DNA of 64,000 nt from Bacteroidota bacterium (GTDB taxonomy: Bacteria > Bacteroidota > Bacteroidia > Flavobacteriales > Flavobacteriaceae), in assembly GCA_023446155.1 (NCBI GenBank), contig JAEXIT010000004.1:1-64000 (forward strand), given 5' to 3'. Below are positions 7,868 to 16,685 of this stretch, piece after piece. The position numbers and the translations under genes are program-made. Every line of letters begins with the position of its first letter. Within the stretch, counting starts at the first letter, position 1. The notes below the pieces were generated by a model, which saw nothing but the letters and a program-made list of their open reading frames with translations, made no database searches and was not told the DNA's origin.

Positions 7868-8978
7868 AATCCTTGCGGAATGTTTTACGTCTTTTATGAA
7901 TAATCGGACTAAAATTCTTCCAGAGTTGTTGTATTTTTTTGTTTTCTTCCAACTGCGGATTGGTTTCCACGGTTAGAATACCGCGCTTTGTAAAAACCTC
8001 ATACATTCGTTTTAAAATCAATGCGGTGACTCCTTTGTTTTGATATTCCGGATCTACACCAATCAGGTAAAACTCGGCGTGATCGTTCTTTTTCATCGCG
8101 CGTAGTAAATGGAGGAATCCAAAAGGAAAGAGTTTTCCATTGGCTTTTTGAAATGCTTTGGAAAACGAAGGCATTGTAATGCCAAAAGCAATCATTTTAC
8201 CGTCTTTGTCGGTTACACAGGTAATAAAATCAGGGTGGATAAACGAAATGTATTTTTCTTTATAATGATCAATTTGAAATTGCTCAATCGGAACAAAACT
8301 CTGTAATTCGGCGTAGGTTTTGTTTAGTAGTCCAAACATCTCATCTACATAAGGAACGATTTCTTTTGTCGATTTAAAATTCAGGCTTTTAACGGCATAA
8401 CGCTGTTCGATGATACGCGACAGCGGTTCGATTTTTCCTAAATCAACCTGCTTGGCGTCGATTTTATATTCCAACCATTCGGCTTCTATGGTAAAGCCTA
8501 ATTTTTTCAGATGTTCCGGATAATACGCGTGGTTGTATAGCCCGATCATTGTCGCGATCTGATCAAAACCTTCGGTTAGCATTCCGGCTTTATCCATATT
8601 GGAGAAGCCCACCGGACCTTCCATATATTCCAGTTTGTGTTCCTTGCCCAGTTCGACGACCTTGTCCAGCAGGGCTTTGGTAACGTCGATGTCATCGATT
8701 ACGTCGAACCAACCAAAACGAACTTTCGATTTATGCAGGGTGTTGACTTCCGTCCAATTGATGATCGCAGCAATCCGACCGACAAGTTTTCCGTCTTTGT
8801 AAGCCAGAAAATAACGGGCGGTTACACTTTTAAAAATATCATTTTGCGGGTTAAAACTCTTTAGCTCGTCTTTGATCAACGGAGGAACCCAATAGGGATT
8901 GTTTTTATATAACTGAAAAGGAAAGGTGACAAAATCGGTCATTTCCTTTTGAGTGAGGGCTTCTTTTATTTCAATCAT
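7863..8978 (-). CDS. GNAT-like N-acetyltransferase family protein
   Basis: 371 residues. The first half contains FAIL-like strands YFLAYKDGKLVGRIAAIIN (about 56-74) and the family-typical GPVGFSNMDKAGMLTEGFD (about 120-138). The second half has a GNAT-style acceptor-site helix (EFYLIGVDPEYQNKGVTALILKRM, about 302-325), where QNKGV replaces the acetyl-CoA-binding QxxGxG loop. Database entries of this Bacteroidota family are often mislabelled as GTP cyclohydrolase; nothing here supports that. Substrate unknown. It follows the outer-membrane barrel gene by 8 bp on the same strand and is probably cotranscribed with it. Confidence 0.7.
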   Translation of the reverse strand: MIEIKEALTQKEMTDFVTFPFQLYKNNPYWVPPLIKDELKSFNPQNDIFKSVTARYFLAYKDGKLVGRIAAIINWTEVNTLHKSKVRFGWFDVIDDIDVTKALLDKVVELGKEHKLEYMEGPVGFSNMDKAGMLTEGFDQIATMIGLYNHAYYPEHLKKLGFTIEAEWLEYKIDAKQVDLGKIEPLSRIIEQRYAVKSLNFKSTKEIVPYVDEMFGLLNKTYAELQSFVPIEQFQIDHYKEKYISFIHPDFITCVTDKDGKMIAFGITMPSFSKAFQKANGKLFPFGFLHLLRAMKKNDHAEFYLIGVDPEYQNKGVTALILKRMYEVFTKRGILTVETNPQLEENKKIQQLWKNFSPIIHKRRKTFRKDL

Positions 8979-8986
8979 TTTAAAAA

Positions 8987-9937
8987 TTATTCGGGTTGCA
9001 CTTCGTCAACACGTTTCTTTTTTTCTTCTTTTTTACCGTCTTTTTTGCCTTTTTCTTCTTTTCCGCTTTTGATTTCTACCGGTTTGTAGTTTTTATCAAA
9101 ACGCCATGAAAATCCGATTCCGCCTATAATCAGTGCCGGTGTATCTTTGATGTTCGCTCCGATGGAAGCGTCGATCTGCATGTTTTTCTGAAGTAAATAA
9201 GCGGCACCGCCTCTAAAGATCATGTCGGAATAATAGTCGCTTTTATAACCTTGGTTTTCCAGGAAAGCCGACCATTTGGCGTTGATTCCGCGGGTTAACG
9301 TCAGGATATAGCCATAACTCTTATAATCGGAAATAAACTTGTCGGCGATAAAGTTTCCAACCAATACCCATTGCGCACCAAAGTGGTTTTGAGTAATCAA
9401 CATAACGCGCGGACTAAAAGCCGGTTCGTCCGGTAGTTTGTAATTGTCGGATATGGCAAAATTGGCTCCTGCATATACCCCGACAGCCGGAATAAACTGC
9501 CGCCATTTAAAACGGTGATTCGCTTTCCAGCTATAAATGTTTACTTTGTCTTCGTGATTTTTAAACGGATCGTAGACCAAATATTTGGCTCCGATTAAAG
9601 CTTGTTTGATACCCGTCCGACTGGTTTCAGAATAGTCGGTTTTATAGGTGTCAAATTGGTACTGAATATCGCCAATAAACTCCAGTTGCTCCAAAACCGC
9701 ACCGTAACGCAAGCTCAATTCGCCCCCAAAACCGGACGATTTATACCCTAAGTATTTGTGTTTGTCGTTAATGTAATAGGTACCGGCTTCGGCCTGAATT
9801 ACCGTTTTTCCTACCGAAAAAGCCCCGTGGGATTTACCGGGGCGATTCGAGTTGATCTCGTCGGTAAACTGGGCATACTGTACGGAGGTGGTCAATAAAA
9901 GCAGACCTGCTATCTTGAGTTTAAAATGCTTTATCAT
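8987..9937 (-). CDS. Outer-membrane beta-barrel protein, transporter (MetA-pathway phenol degradation-like) family
   Basis: 316 residues with a signal peptide ending YAQFTDEINSNRPGKS, the usual opening of the family known as putative MetA-pathway of phenol degradation, outer-membrane barrels of unknown cargo. Alternating aromatic strands run to the terminal GGIGFSWRFD (about 275). The remaining 35 residues are an extremely Lys/Glu-rich tail (KEEKGKKDGKKEEKKKR), an unusual end for a barrel, presumably periplasmic. A TACATTTG box precedes the gene. It is the first gene of a two-gene unit with the GNAT-like protein. Confidence 0.75.
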   Translation of the reverse strand: MIKHFKLKIAGLLLLTTSVQYAQFTDEINSNRPGKSHGAFSVGKTVIQAEAGTYYINDKHKYLGYKSSGFGGELSLRYGAVLEQLEFIGDIQYQFDTYKTDYSETSRTGIKQALIGAKYLVYDPFKNHEDKVNIYSWKANHRFKWRQFIPAVGVYAGANFAISDNYKLPDEPAFSPRVMLITQNHFGAQWVLVGNFIADKFISDYKSYGYILTLTRGINAKWSAFLENQGYKSDYYSDMIFRGGAAYLLQKNMQIDASIGANIKDTPALIIGGIGFSWRFDKNYKPVEIKSGKEEKGKKDGKKEEKKKRVDEVQPE

Positions 9938-9975
9938 GGGTAAATAGAGTTAACGGTAACGTATAAACGCAAAAT

Positions 9976-9983
9976 CAAATGTA
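9976..9983 (-). promoter_or_regulatory. Bacteroidota -7 promoter element (minus strand)
   Basis: TACATTTG on the minus strand lies 38 bases before the start codon of the barrel gene. No matched -33 TTG was seen. Confidence 0.45.
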
Positions 9984-10037
9984 GTTATTTTATTATTATT
10001 TTAAGAAATAGAATTTATTTTTAACCGTTGGATTTAG

Positions 10038-10045
10038 TAAATTTG
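10038..10045 (+). promoter_or_regulatory. Bacteroidota -7 promoter element
   Basis: TAAATTTG lies 16 bases before the DUF4834 start codon, predicting a very short leader. Confidence 0.45.
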
Positions 10046-10061
10046 GAAAAAATTATAGATT

Positions 10062-10331
10062 ATGGATACGGCATCATTTAGCGGTCTTGTAAAAACGTTG
10101 TTGTGGATTATTGTAATTTACTATGCCTTGAAATTTGCGATGAAACTATTGGCACCTTATTTTTTACAACAGGTGGTGAAAAAAGCAGAGCAAAATTTCC
10201 AGCAACAACAACACTATCATAACCAGCAACAATCGCAACAGCAACAAAATACAAAAACCAACTTTTCATCCGATAAGCCAAAGGAAAAGAAAAAAGTTGG
10301 AGAATATATCGATTTCGAAGAGTTAGAGTAG
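10062..10331 (+). CDS. DUF4834 family small membrane protein
   Basis: 89 residues. One N-terminal membrane helix (about 8-33: LVKTLLWIIVIYYALKFAMK) is followed by a Gln-rich stretch (QQQQHYHNQQQSQQQQN) and the conserved end KKVGEYIDFEELE. Length and order match the DUF4834 family of Bacteroidota, whose function is unknown. It is commonly found just upstream of a YfhO-type gene, as here, but a terminator and a further hairpin separate the two. Confidence 0.8.
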   Translation: MDTASFSGLVKTLLWIIVIYYALKFAMKLLAPYFLQQVVKKAEQNFQQQQHYHNQQQSQQQQNTKTNFSSDKPKEKKKVGEYIDFEELE

Positions 10332-10357
10332 TGCTTAAAGCTACTCTTTTTCTTTTT
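10325..10357 (+). terminator. Rho-independent terminator
   Basis: Arms AGAGTAG / CTACTCT followed by TTTTCTTTTTTT. The upstream arm includes the stop codon of the DUF4834 gene. Confidence 0.75.
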
Positions 10358-10378
10358 TTACAATACTTTTATTTCTAT

Positions 10379-10403
10379 TTTAGCCTACTATTATTAGGCT
10401 AAA
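10379..10403 (+). promoter_or_regulatory. Inverted repeat immediately upstream of the YfhO gene
   Basis: Arms TTTAGCCTA / TAGGCTAAA (9 bp, 7-base centre) lie 9 bases before the start codon and overlap a possible -7 variant TAAATTCG. It could be an operator or a 5' mRNA hairpin. Confidence 0.35.
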
Positions 10404-10411
10404 TTCGTTTT

Positions 10412-12847
10412 ATGAAAAACCTTTCTAAATTTTATCCCCATGTACTGGCAATACTAGGCTTCGTACTGATCTCGTTATTGTATTTTAATCCTGTATTGCA
10501 AGGGAAAAAAGTGTTCCAGTCCGATATCGCACAATATATCGGTATGGCGAAAGAACAAAATGATTTTAGAAAAACAACCGGCGAAGAGCCGTATTGGACC
10601 GATAGTGCTTTTGGTGGAATGCCAACCTATCAGTTGGGAGCCAATTATCCTAATAATTTTATCAAACAACTGGATTCGGTAATCCGTTTTCTGCCGCGTC
10701 CAGCCGATTATCTGTTTCTGTATTTCCTTGGATTTTATATCCTTTTACGCGTATTTCGTGTCGATAGCCTGAAAGCCTTTTTCGGCGCTTTGGCGTTTGG
10801 TTTTTCAACCTATCTGATCATCATTCTTGGCGTCGGACATAATGCAAAAGCTCATGCCATCGCGTACATGCCGATGGTCGTGGCCGGAGTGATTCTGGTA
10901 TTCCGGAAACGCTATCTGACTGGAGGAATACTCACAATGGTTGCCGCTGCCCTGGAAATCAATGCGAATCACTTCCAGATGACGTATTATTTGTTACTAT
11001 TCCTATTGGTAATCGGAATTTACTTTCTGGTTCAATATATCAAAAATAAAGAATACAAAGATCTTGGCATTATTGCCGCTACGTTTGCGGTTGCCGGAAT
11101 TTTGAGTATTGGTGTGAATGCTACGAACTTAATGGCTACTTCTGAATATGCCAAATACAGTACCCGAAGTGATAGTGAACTGACTTTTAATCCGGATGGT
11201 TCTAAAAAAGAAAGCAGCAATGCGATGACTTACGAGTATATCACCGAATACAGTTATGGTATTGGCGAGAGTTTTAACCTGATTGCACCGCGTTTGTTTG
11301 GTGGTTCCAATCACGAAAATGTAGGTGTAAATTCACCGATGTATGAGTTTATTTCCAATCAAGGGGCTTCTCCGGAACAGGCAAAAGATTTTGTGTCGAG
11401 TGTGCCAACCTATTGGGGAGCGCAGCCTATTGTAGCCGCACCAGCCTATATCGGAGCTATTGTTTTCTTTCTGGCGGTATTGGCGTTGTTTATCGATAAC
11501 CGAAAAATTAAATATGCCTTTCTGGCCGGAGCATTGATGTCGTTGTTCTTGTCGTGGGGTAAATATTTCCCGGCACTAACGAATTTCTTTATCGATTTTG
11601 TGCCGATGTATAATAAATTCCGTGCGGTATCTTCGATCCAGGTGATCCTGGAATTGTGTATGCCGGTTTTGGCGGTTTTAGGATTACAGTCGTTCTTTAA
11701 AGCAGAAGAAAAAGAACGTTGGAATGCCCTTTGGAAATCGGGTGCTACAACATTAGGGGTAGTAGTCTTGTTATTGCTTGCCAAAGGAATGTTCGATTTT
11801 ACCGGAGGAAGTGATAGTATGTATTTACAGGCCTACGGCGAAATGGGACCTCCGTTTATCAATGCTTTAAAAGAACAGCGTGCGGCCATGTATGTGTCCG
11901 ATTTATTGCGTTCCGGCGTATTGATTTTGTTGGCGGCTGCTATTTTATGGCTGTTTTCTAAAAACAAATTATCACAGGTAATGGCTGTCGTTTTGGTAGG
12001 CGTATTAATGGTTGGTGATTTGTTCTTTATCGATAAAAATTATGTAAATAGCGATAGCTTTGTATCGGCACGTCAGGCGGATGTTCCGTTTGAAGCGACT
12101 CCGGCCGACGAGCAGATTTTAAAAGATACCACGCATTACCGTGTGTTTGAAGTCGAAGGAAACATGTCGAGTGCCAGAACGTCTTATTTTCATAGCTCGA
12201 TTGGTGGATATCATGCGGCCAAACCGAGAAAAATGCAACAGCTTTTCGACTATCAGATAGCGAAAAATAACATCGGGGTGTTAAACATGCTGAATGTAAA
12301 ATATATCATCCAAAAAGACGATCAGGGTCAGGATATTCCACTGAAAAATGCGGAAGCCAACGGAAATGCCTGGTTTGTTAGTGAGGTGAAAAAAGTAGAC
12401 ACTCCGGATGCCGAAATGAAGGCATTGGATAAATTGGATACCAAAAAAACAGCCGTGCTCAATCAGAAAGAATTTGCCGGTGCGGTAAAAGAAAATTCTT
12501 TTGTAACCGATTCGACAGCGACGATCAAGTTGACACAGTACGAACCAAACTTCCTGAAATATACGTCCAATAATCCGAATAAAGGATTGGCGGTGTTCTC
12601 GGAAGTGTATTATCCGAAAGGATGGAAAGCGACAATCGACGGTAAGGAAGTGCCTCATTTTGCGGTGAATTATGTATTGCGTGCGATGGAAGTTCCGGCC
12701 GGAAAACATACGATTGAGTTTAAATTCGAACCGGAAGTAATCAAAAAAGGAAGTATGATTTCTTTGATCAGCTTTATTGCAATGTTGGCATTGATCATTG
12801 CCGGTATTTACTTTGATAACAAAAAGAAACAGCAGATCCCGTCCTAG
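10412..12847 (+). CDS. YfhO family membrane protein (predicted lipid-linked sugar transferase)
   Basis: 811 residues with more than ten hydrophobic segments, starting with HVLAILGFVLISLLYFNP and the family motif GKKVFQSDIAQYIGMAKEQ, which carries the acidic residue expected of GT-C transferases. A large soluble segment (about 560-780) follows and ends in the YfhO signature YYPKGWKATIDGKE, then a last membrane helix and KKKQQ. In Gram-positives YfhO acts on lipid-linked sugars for wall-polymer glycosylation; in Bacteroidota the acceptor is unknown. The glycosyltransferase begins 5 bp after its stop and a flippase follows, so a role in surface polysaccharide or glycoprotein assembly is inferred. 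Confidence 0.85.
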   Translation: MKNLSKFYPHVLAILGFVLISLLYFNPVLQGKKVFQSDIAQYIGMAKEQNDFRKTTGEEPYWTDSAFGGMPTYQLGANYPNNFIKQLDSVIRFLPRPADYLFLYFLGFYILLRVFRVDSLKAFFGALAFGFSTYLIIILGVGHNAKAHAIAYMPMVVAGVILVFRKRYLTGGILTMVAAALEINANHFQMTYYLLLFLLVIGIYFLVQYIKNKEYKDLGIIAATFAVAGILSIGVNATNLMATSEYAKYSTRSDSELTFNPDGSKKESSNAMTYEYITEYSYGIGESFNLIAPRLFGGSNHENVGVNSPMYEFISNQGASPEQAKDFVSSVPTYWGAQPIVAAPAYIGAIVFFLAVLALFIDNRKIKYAFLAGALMSLFLSWGKYFPALTNFFIDFVPMYNKFRAVSSIQVILELCMPVLAVLGLQSFFKAEEKERWNALWKSGATTLGVVVLLLLAKGMFDFTGGSDSMYLQAYGEMGPPFINALKEQRAAMYVSDLLRSGVLILLAAAILWLFSKNKLSQVMAVVLVGVLMVGDLFFIDKNYVNSDSFVSARQADVPFEATPADEQILKDTTHYRVFEVEGNMSSARTSYFHSSIGGYHAAKPRKMQQLFDYQIAKNNIGVLNMLNVKYIIQKDDQGQDIPLKNAEANGNAWFVSEVKKVDTPDAEMKALDKLDTKKTAVLNQKEFAGAVKENSFVTDSTATIKLTQYEPNFLKYTSNNPNKGLAVFSEVYYPKGWKATIDGKEVPHFAVNYVLRAMEVPAGKHTIEFKFEPEVIKKGSMISLISFIAMLALIIAGIYFDNKKKQQIPS

Positions 12848-12852
12848 TGATA

Positions 12853-14130
12853 ATGAAGAAAGTACTGATTATAACCTATTATTGGCCACCGGCCGGAGGA
12901 CCGGGTGTACAGCGTTGGCTGAAGTTTGTGAAGTACTTACCGGAATTCGGGATCGAACCAATTGTGTATGTCCCGGAAAATCCAACCTATCCGTTGTTGG
13001 ATACCAAATTGTTGGATGAAGTGCCACAAGGGGTAACCATTTTAAAAAAGAAAATTACAGAGCCATATGCCTGGGCGTCGGTTTTTTCTAAAAATAAAAC
13101 CAAAAAAATCAGTTCCGGAATTATCCCGAACAAAAAAAAACAATCGTTCCTCGAGCGCCTGATGTTATGGACCAGAGGGAATCTGTTTGTTCCTGATGCA
13201 CGCGTGTTATGGGTAAAACCTTCGGTAGCCTATTTACAACGGTACATCAAAGAAAACGGAATTGATACGATTATTACAACCGGTCCGCCGCACAGTTTGC
13301 ACCTTATCGGAATGCATTTAAAAGAGAAAACGGGTATCCGTTGGGTGGCCGATTTCCGCGATCCGTGGACGACGATCGGGTATCATAAAGCACTGAAATT
13401 ATCGGACTATGCGGCTCAAAAGCACAAAGAGCTGGAGCGTAAGGTGATGCAGGAAGCCGATTTTCTATTGGTAACAAGTCAGACGACACAAAAAGAGTTT
13501 GAGGCAATTACGTCCAAACCGATTCATGTGATCACAAACGGTTATGACGTGGAAAATGTAAGCCGACTGCCATTGGATAAGAAGTTTTCATTGGCGCATA
13601 TCGGTTCCTTTTTGTCCGAACGCAATCCGCGGATTTTATGGAAAGCGCTTAGTGAACTGGTAAAAGAAGTACCGGGTTTTAAAGAACATTTCGAATTAAA
13701 GTTAATCGGGGCAACGAGTCAGGATGTACTCGAAACCATCGAGGAGTTCCGACTTTCGGCATATGTAAATAACCTCGGTTATGTGTCCCATCAGGAAGCA
13801 GTGCAACAGCAACGAAGCTCGCAGGTGTTGTTATTGGTCGAAATCGATTCGGAAGAAACCAAAAGTATTATCCCGGGGAAATTGTTCGAGTATATGGTTT
13901 CCGAGCGACCGATTTTGGCAATTGGTCCCGAAGATGCCGATTTTGCCGCAATTCTAAAACAAACCAATACCGGTATTTTTGCGTTGTATGATAATAAGGA
14001 CTTGGTAAAAGAGACACTATTGTCGCATTACAGACTCTATCTGGCGCAAAACCTTAAAGTATATCCGGTGGGCTTACAACAATACAGCCGTAGAAATCTA
14101 ACGAAACAGTTGGCCGATTTATTGAAATAG
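12853..14130 (+). CDS. Glycosyltransferase, GT4-like
   Basis: 425 residues from ATG 12853. A GTG at 12847 overlaps the previous stop but gives only two extra residues before the conserved MKKVLIITYYWPPAGGPGVQRW opening, so the ATG is preferred. The N-terminal Rossmann half holds the PPAGGPGVQR loop and TTGPPHS; the C-terminal half has ITNGYD, HIGSFLSERNP and the nucleotide-sugar segment IIPGKLFEYMVSERPILAIGPED, where the ExxGPG-type acidic residue is represented by K/E around GKLFEY. It transfers an activated sugar onto a lipid- or protein-linked glycan in the cytoplasm; donor and acceptor are not evident. The flippase gene starts 1 bp after it. Confidence 0.85.
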   Translation: MKKVLIITYYWPPAGGPGVQRWLKFVKYLPEFGIEPIVYVPENPTYPLLDTKLLDEVPQGVTILKKKITEPYAWASVFSKNKTKKISSGIIPNKKKQSFLERLMLWTRGNLFVPDARVLWVKPSVAYLQRYIKENGIDTIITTGPPHSLHLIGMHLKEKTGIRWVADFRDPWTTIGYHKALKLSDYAAQKHKELERKVMQEADFLLVTSQTTQKEFEAITSKPIHVITNGYDVENVSRLPLDKKFSLAHIGSFLSERNPRILWKALSELVKEVPGFKEHFELKLIGATSQDVLETIEEFRLSAYVNNLGYVSHQEAVQQQRSSQVLLLVEIDSEETKSIIPGKLFEYMVSERPILAIGPEDADFAAILKQTNTGIFALYDNKDLVKETLLSHYRLYLAQNLKVYPVGLQQYSRRNLTKQLADLLK

Positions 14131-14131
14131 T

Positions 14132-15601
14132 ATGGGAATTGTTATTAATCAATCCATAAAAAATACCATTATTACCTATATCGGTTTTGCGATCGGTGCG
14201 GCGAATACGTTGTTTATGTATCCGAAGTTCCTGGGCGAAACCTATTACGGGTTAACGGGCTATTTACTATCGTCGGCGAATATCATTATGCCTTTGATGG
14301 CGTTTGGTGTACATAACACACTGATTAAATATTTCACGCATTATAAAACGGAAAAGGAAAAAGAAGAATTCCTGACATTGGTGTTGTTTCTTCCTTTCTT
14401 ATTGATCATTCCGATGTTACTGTTGGGAACTTTTGGGTATTCGACTCTGGCGTCTTTTTTGTCCCGAAAAAATCCAATTATTTACGAATATGTCTGGCAA
14501 ATTCCGGTTATCGGGTTGTGTATGGGCTATTTCGAGATTTTCTATGCTTGGGTAAAAGTACATATGCAGTCCGTTTTTGGAAGTTTTATCAAGGAAATTG
14601 CCCTTCGGATTTTTATTACCGTTTTTCTGTTTTCGGTTTATTTTAAATGGATTACACCGGAGGCATTTGTCAATTTTCTAATGCTGATTTATCTGGCGGT
14701 GATGTTGCTCATGCTGTTTTATGCTTTTAAGGTCAAGCCAATCGTATTTCGGTTTAAATTGCCGCACAATACCCGCGCCGTATTGGTGTACTCTTCCTTT
14801 ATTATCCTGTCCGGTAGTATTGCGAATATGCTGTTGGACGTCGATAAAAACATGATTGGTCAATATATCGCGATTGAGAATATTGCGTATTATTCGGTGG
14901 CGATTTTTATAGCAACGGTTATCTCCGTTCCGAGTCGGGCGATGCACCAGATTACCTATCCGATTACGGCCAAATTAATGACCGAAAACAAACACGACGA
15001 ACTAAATGATCTGTATAAAAAGACATCAATCTCCTTACAGGTTGTTGGTGGATTGGTGTTTTTGGGGATTTTGGTGAATGTAAAAGAATTGTACACCCTT
15101 TTGCCAGCCAATTATAGTGGCGGGATTTTTGTCGTTTTCGTGATCGGACTTTCGAAATATTTCGATTTACTTTTAGGAAATAATAATGCCATCATTTTTA
15201 ATTCGAAATACTACCGCGCAGTTTTGTTTTTAGGGCTGATGCTGGTTTTTCTGACCGTTAGTCTGAACATGTATTTTATTCCGCGGATGGGTATCGAAGG
15301 AGCGGCTATTGCCACGCTAATTTCGATTACACTGTATAGTTTGGCGAAGTTGCTTTTTGTGGTCGTTCGGATGAAGTTGTTTCCATTTTCAAAAAAGACC
15401 TTGTATTCTTTAGCGATCTCACTAGGCTGCTTTTTTGCTTTTTACTACTGGGATTTCCCGTTTCATGCAGTAATCGGAATACTGTTAAAATCAGCATTGA
15501 TTTCGGTGGTATACCTATATCTGAATTATAGTTTTAAAATTTCGGAAGATATCAATTCCGTACTGGATAAAGTCTTAACGATGGTTCGGTTAAAACGATA
15601 A
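14132..15601 (+). CDS. Oligosaccharide flippase (MOP superfamily, Wzx-like)
   Basis: 489 residues, hydrophobic throughout, with 12-14 predicted membrane spans and the MATE/MOP-like opening IKNTIITYIGFAIGAANTLFMYPKFLGETYYGLTG. Polysaccharide biosynthesis C-terminal features follow (DVDKNMIGQYIAIENIAYYSVAIFIA at about 235-260; FNSKYYRAVL; MGIEGAAIATLIS). It should flip lipid-linked oligosaccharide across the inner membrane. It is translationally coupled to the glycosyltransferase and closes the three-gene polysaccharide set. Confidence 0.85.
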   Translation: MGIVINQSIKNTIITYIGFAIGAANTLFMYPKFLGETYYGLTGYLLSSANIIMPLMAFGVHNTLIKYFTHYKTEKEKEEFLTLVLFLPFLLIIPMLLLGTFGYSTLASFLSRKNPIIYEYVWQIPVIGLCMGYFEIFYAWVKVHMQSVFGSFIKEIALRIFITVFLFSVYFKWITPEAFVNFLMLIYLAVMLLMLFYAFKVKPIVFRFKLPHNTRAVLVYSSFIILSGSIANMLLDVDKNMIGQYIAIENIAYYSVAIFIATVISVPSRAMHQITYPITAKLMTENKHDELNDLYKKTSISLQVVGGLVFLGILVNVKELYTLLPANYSGGIFVVFVIGLSKYFDLLLGNNNAIIFNSKYYRAVLFLGLMLVFLTVSLNMYFIPRMGIEGAAIATLISITLYSLAKLLFVVVRMKLFPFSKKTLYSLAISLGCFFAFYYWDFPFHAVIGILLKSALISVVYLYLNYSFKISEDINSVLDKVLTMVRLKR

Positions 15602-15604
15602 TAA

Positions 15605-15643
15605 GAAAACCCGCTCGGCAAAAAATGCGTCGCGGGTTTCTTC
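15605..15643 (+). terminator. Terminator after the flippase gene
   Basis: Arms AAACCCGC / GCGGGTTT with a 17-base AT-rich loop, followed by CTTC. The tail is weak, but the position 4 bases after the stop fits. Confidence 0.6.
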
Positions 15644-15681
15644 AAACTAACCAACCAAAATTTTAATATAAAGTCTTCCTA

Positions 15682-16389
15682 TTATTTGTCTTTTATTTCT
15701 TTGATGTCACTATCGGTCATTTTCGCTTTCGTACCGTCGGCTCTGTAATAGTAGTAATCATCGTTATTGTTTTGCCATGATCCACCGCTGGTGTAATCGT
15801 CTTCCGGGTAATAACCGTTGTTCGTATTGTTTCCAGCCGGAATATAGGCATATCCTTGAGAATCACGGTTCACATATCCGCTGATGTCCACGATTTGTCC
15901 TCTTCTGTTATAGAAAATACGTAGACCACCTACTTGAGACAATGCAAAGCTGTTATAACTCATATAAACACTTCCCACTCTTTTGACACGGTTCGCACCA
16001 TCGTAGTTGATAAAAACGTTACCTACACGGCGTACACGTCCAAAATTGTCGTGTTCAATACGGATGCCATAGTTTGCAGCGGTATTGTAATAGCGTGGGT
16101 TGCGTGGGCCTGGGGCGCCATAAGTGGTGTTTACTACACCGCGTCTTCCGTCTCGGTATACTACGGTTCCGTTTGTTTCCGGTTGGGTGTTAAAATCGAA
16201 TTCTCCATTCGGAAAGATATAAAAGGCTATACCGCGTTCCATAAACATAATCGGTTCGGCATTTCGGTAATCGATTCCATAACGCGGACCGTTGGTTGTA
16301 GCATCAGAAAAAACGGGATTTCCAGATGCCTGAGCCATGCTTCCCACCAGGAAGATACTGGCTACTAAAAGTGTAATTTTTTTCATCAT
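15682..16389 (-). CDS. Exported protein of unknown function with tandem VGxVxxxY motifs
   Basis: 235 residues from the first ATG of MMKKITLLVASIFLVGSMAQA; the longer frame adds 15 residues before an obvious signal peptide and is rejected. After the signal peptide come a segment on an expected appearance (GIDYRNAEPIMFMERGIAFYIFPNGEFDFN) and four short related units: FGRVRRVGNVFINYD, ANRVKRVGSVYMSYN, SFALSQVGGLRIFYN, RRGQIVDISGYVN. The C-terminus is Tyr/Asp-rich (NNDDYYYYRADG) and ends DSDIKEIKDK. I recognise it only as a flavobacterial conserved exported protein. It stands alone on this strand, convergent with the flippase. Confidence 0.65.
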   Translation of the reverse strand: MMKKITLLVASIFLVGSMAQASGNPVFSDATTNGPRYGIDYRNAEPIMFMERGIAFYIFPNGEFDFNTQPETNGTVVYRDGRRGVVNTTYGAPGPRNPRYYNTAANYGIRIEHDNFGRVRRVGNVFINYDGANRVKRVGSVYMSYNSFALSQVGGLRIFYNRRGQIVDISGYVNRDSQGYAYIPAGNNTNNGYYPEDDYTSGGSWQNNNDDYYYYRADGTKAKMTDSDIKEIKDK

Positions 16390-16623
16390 ACTTAATTTTA
16401 ATAGTTTCCTACTCGTATAGTTTTTCGGATCCACTTTCCGGAATCGATAGTAAAAGATTCCCTTGCTTACCTAAAACCAATTTGCGTGCCAAAACGATAC
16501 CGTAAATGGAACTATTTTTTAAAATCCTTGTAAATGCTTGTTTTCCAGTGATTGTTGAAAATGAAAAAAAATAATTTTGTACGTTTTTTAATAAATTCTC
16601 TCATGTGTGAAATTAAAATTTAC

Positions 16624-16631
16624 TATATTCG
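16624..16631 (+). promoter_or_regulatory. Variant -7 element upstream of first M28 peptidase
   Basis: TATATTCG followed by TTAACCG. The same block, TATCTTCG-TTGACCG, precedes the second peptidase gene, so the region was duplicated with the gene or is kept for co-regulation. Confidence 0.4.
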
Positions 16632-16685
16632 TTAACCGATATATCGCGAATAACCTATTAAAAAACCTAAATCTTTACCAAAAAA

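Noticed and set aside
12847..12852. GTG start for the glycosyltransferase overlapping the YfhO stop
   Set aside because: The ATG two codons later begins the conserved MKKVLIITYYWPP motif.
16390..16434. 15-residue extension of the exported VGxV-repeat protein
   Set aside because: It precedes a textbook signal peptide beginning MMKKITLL.
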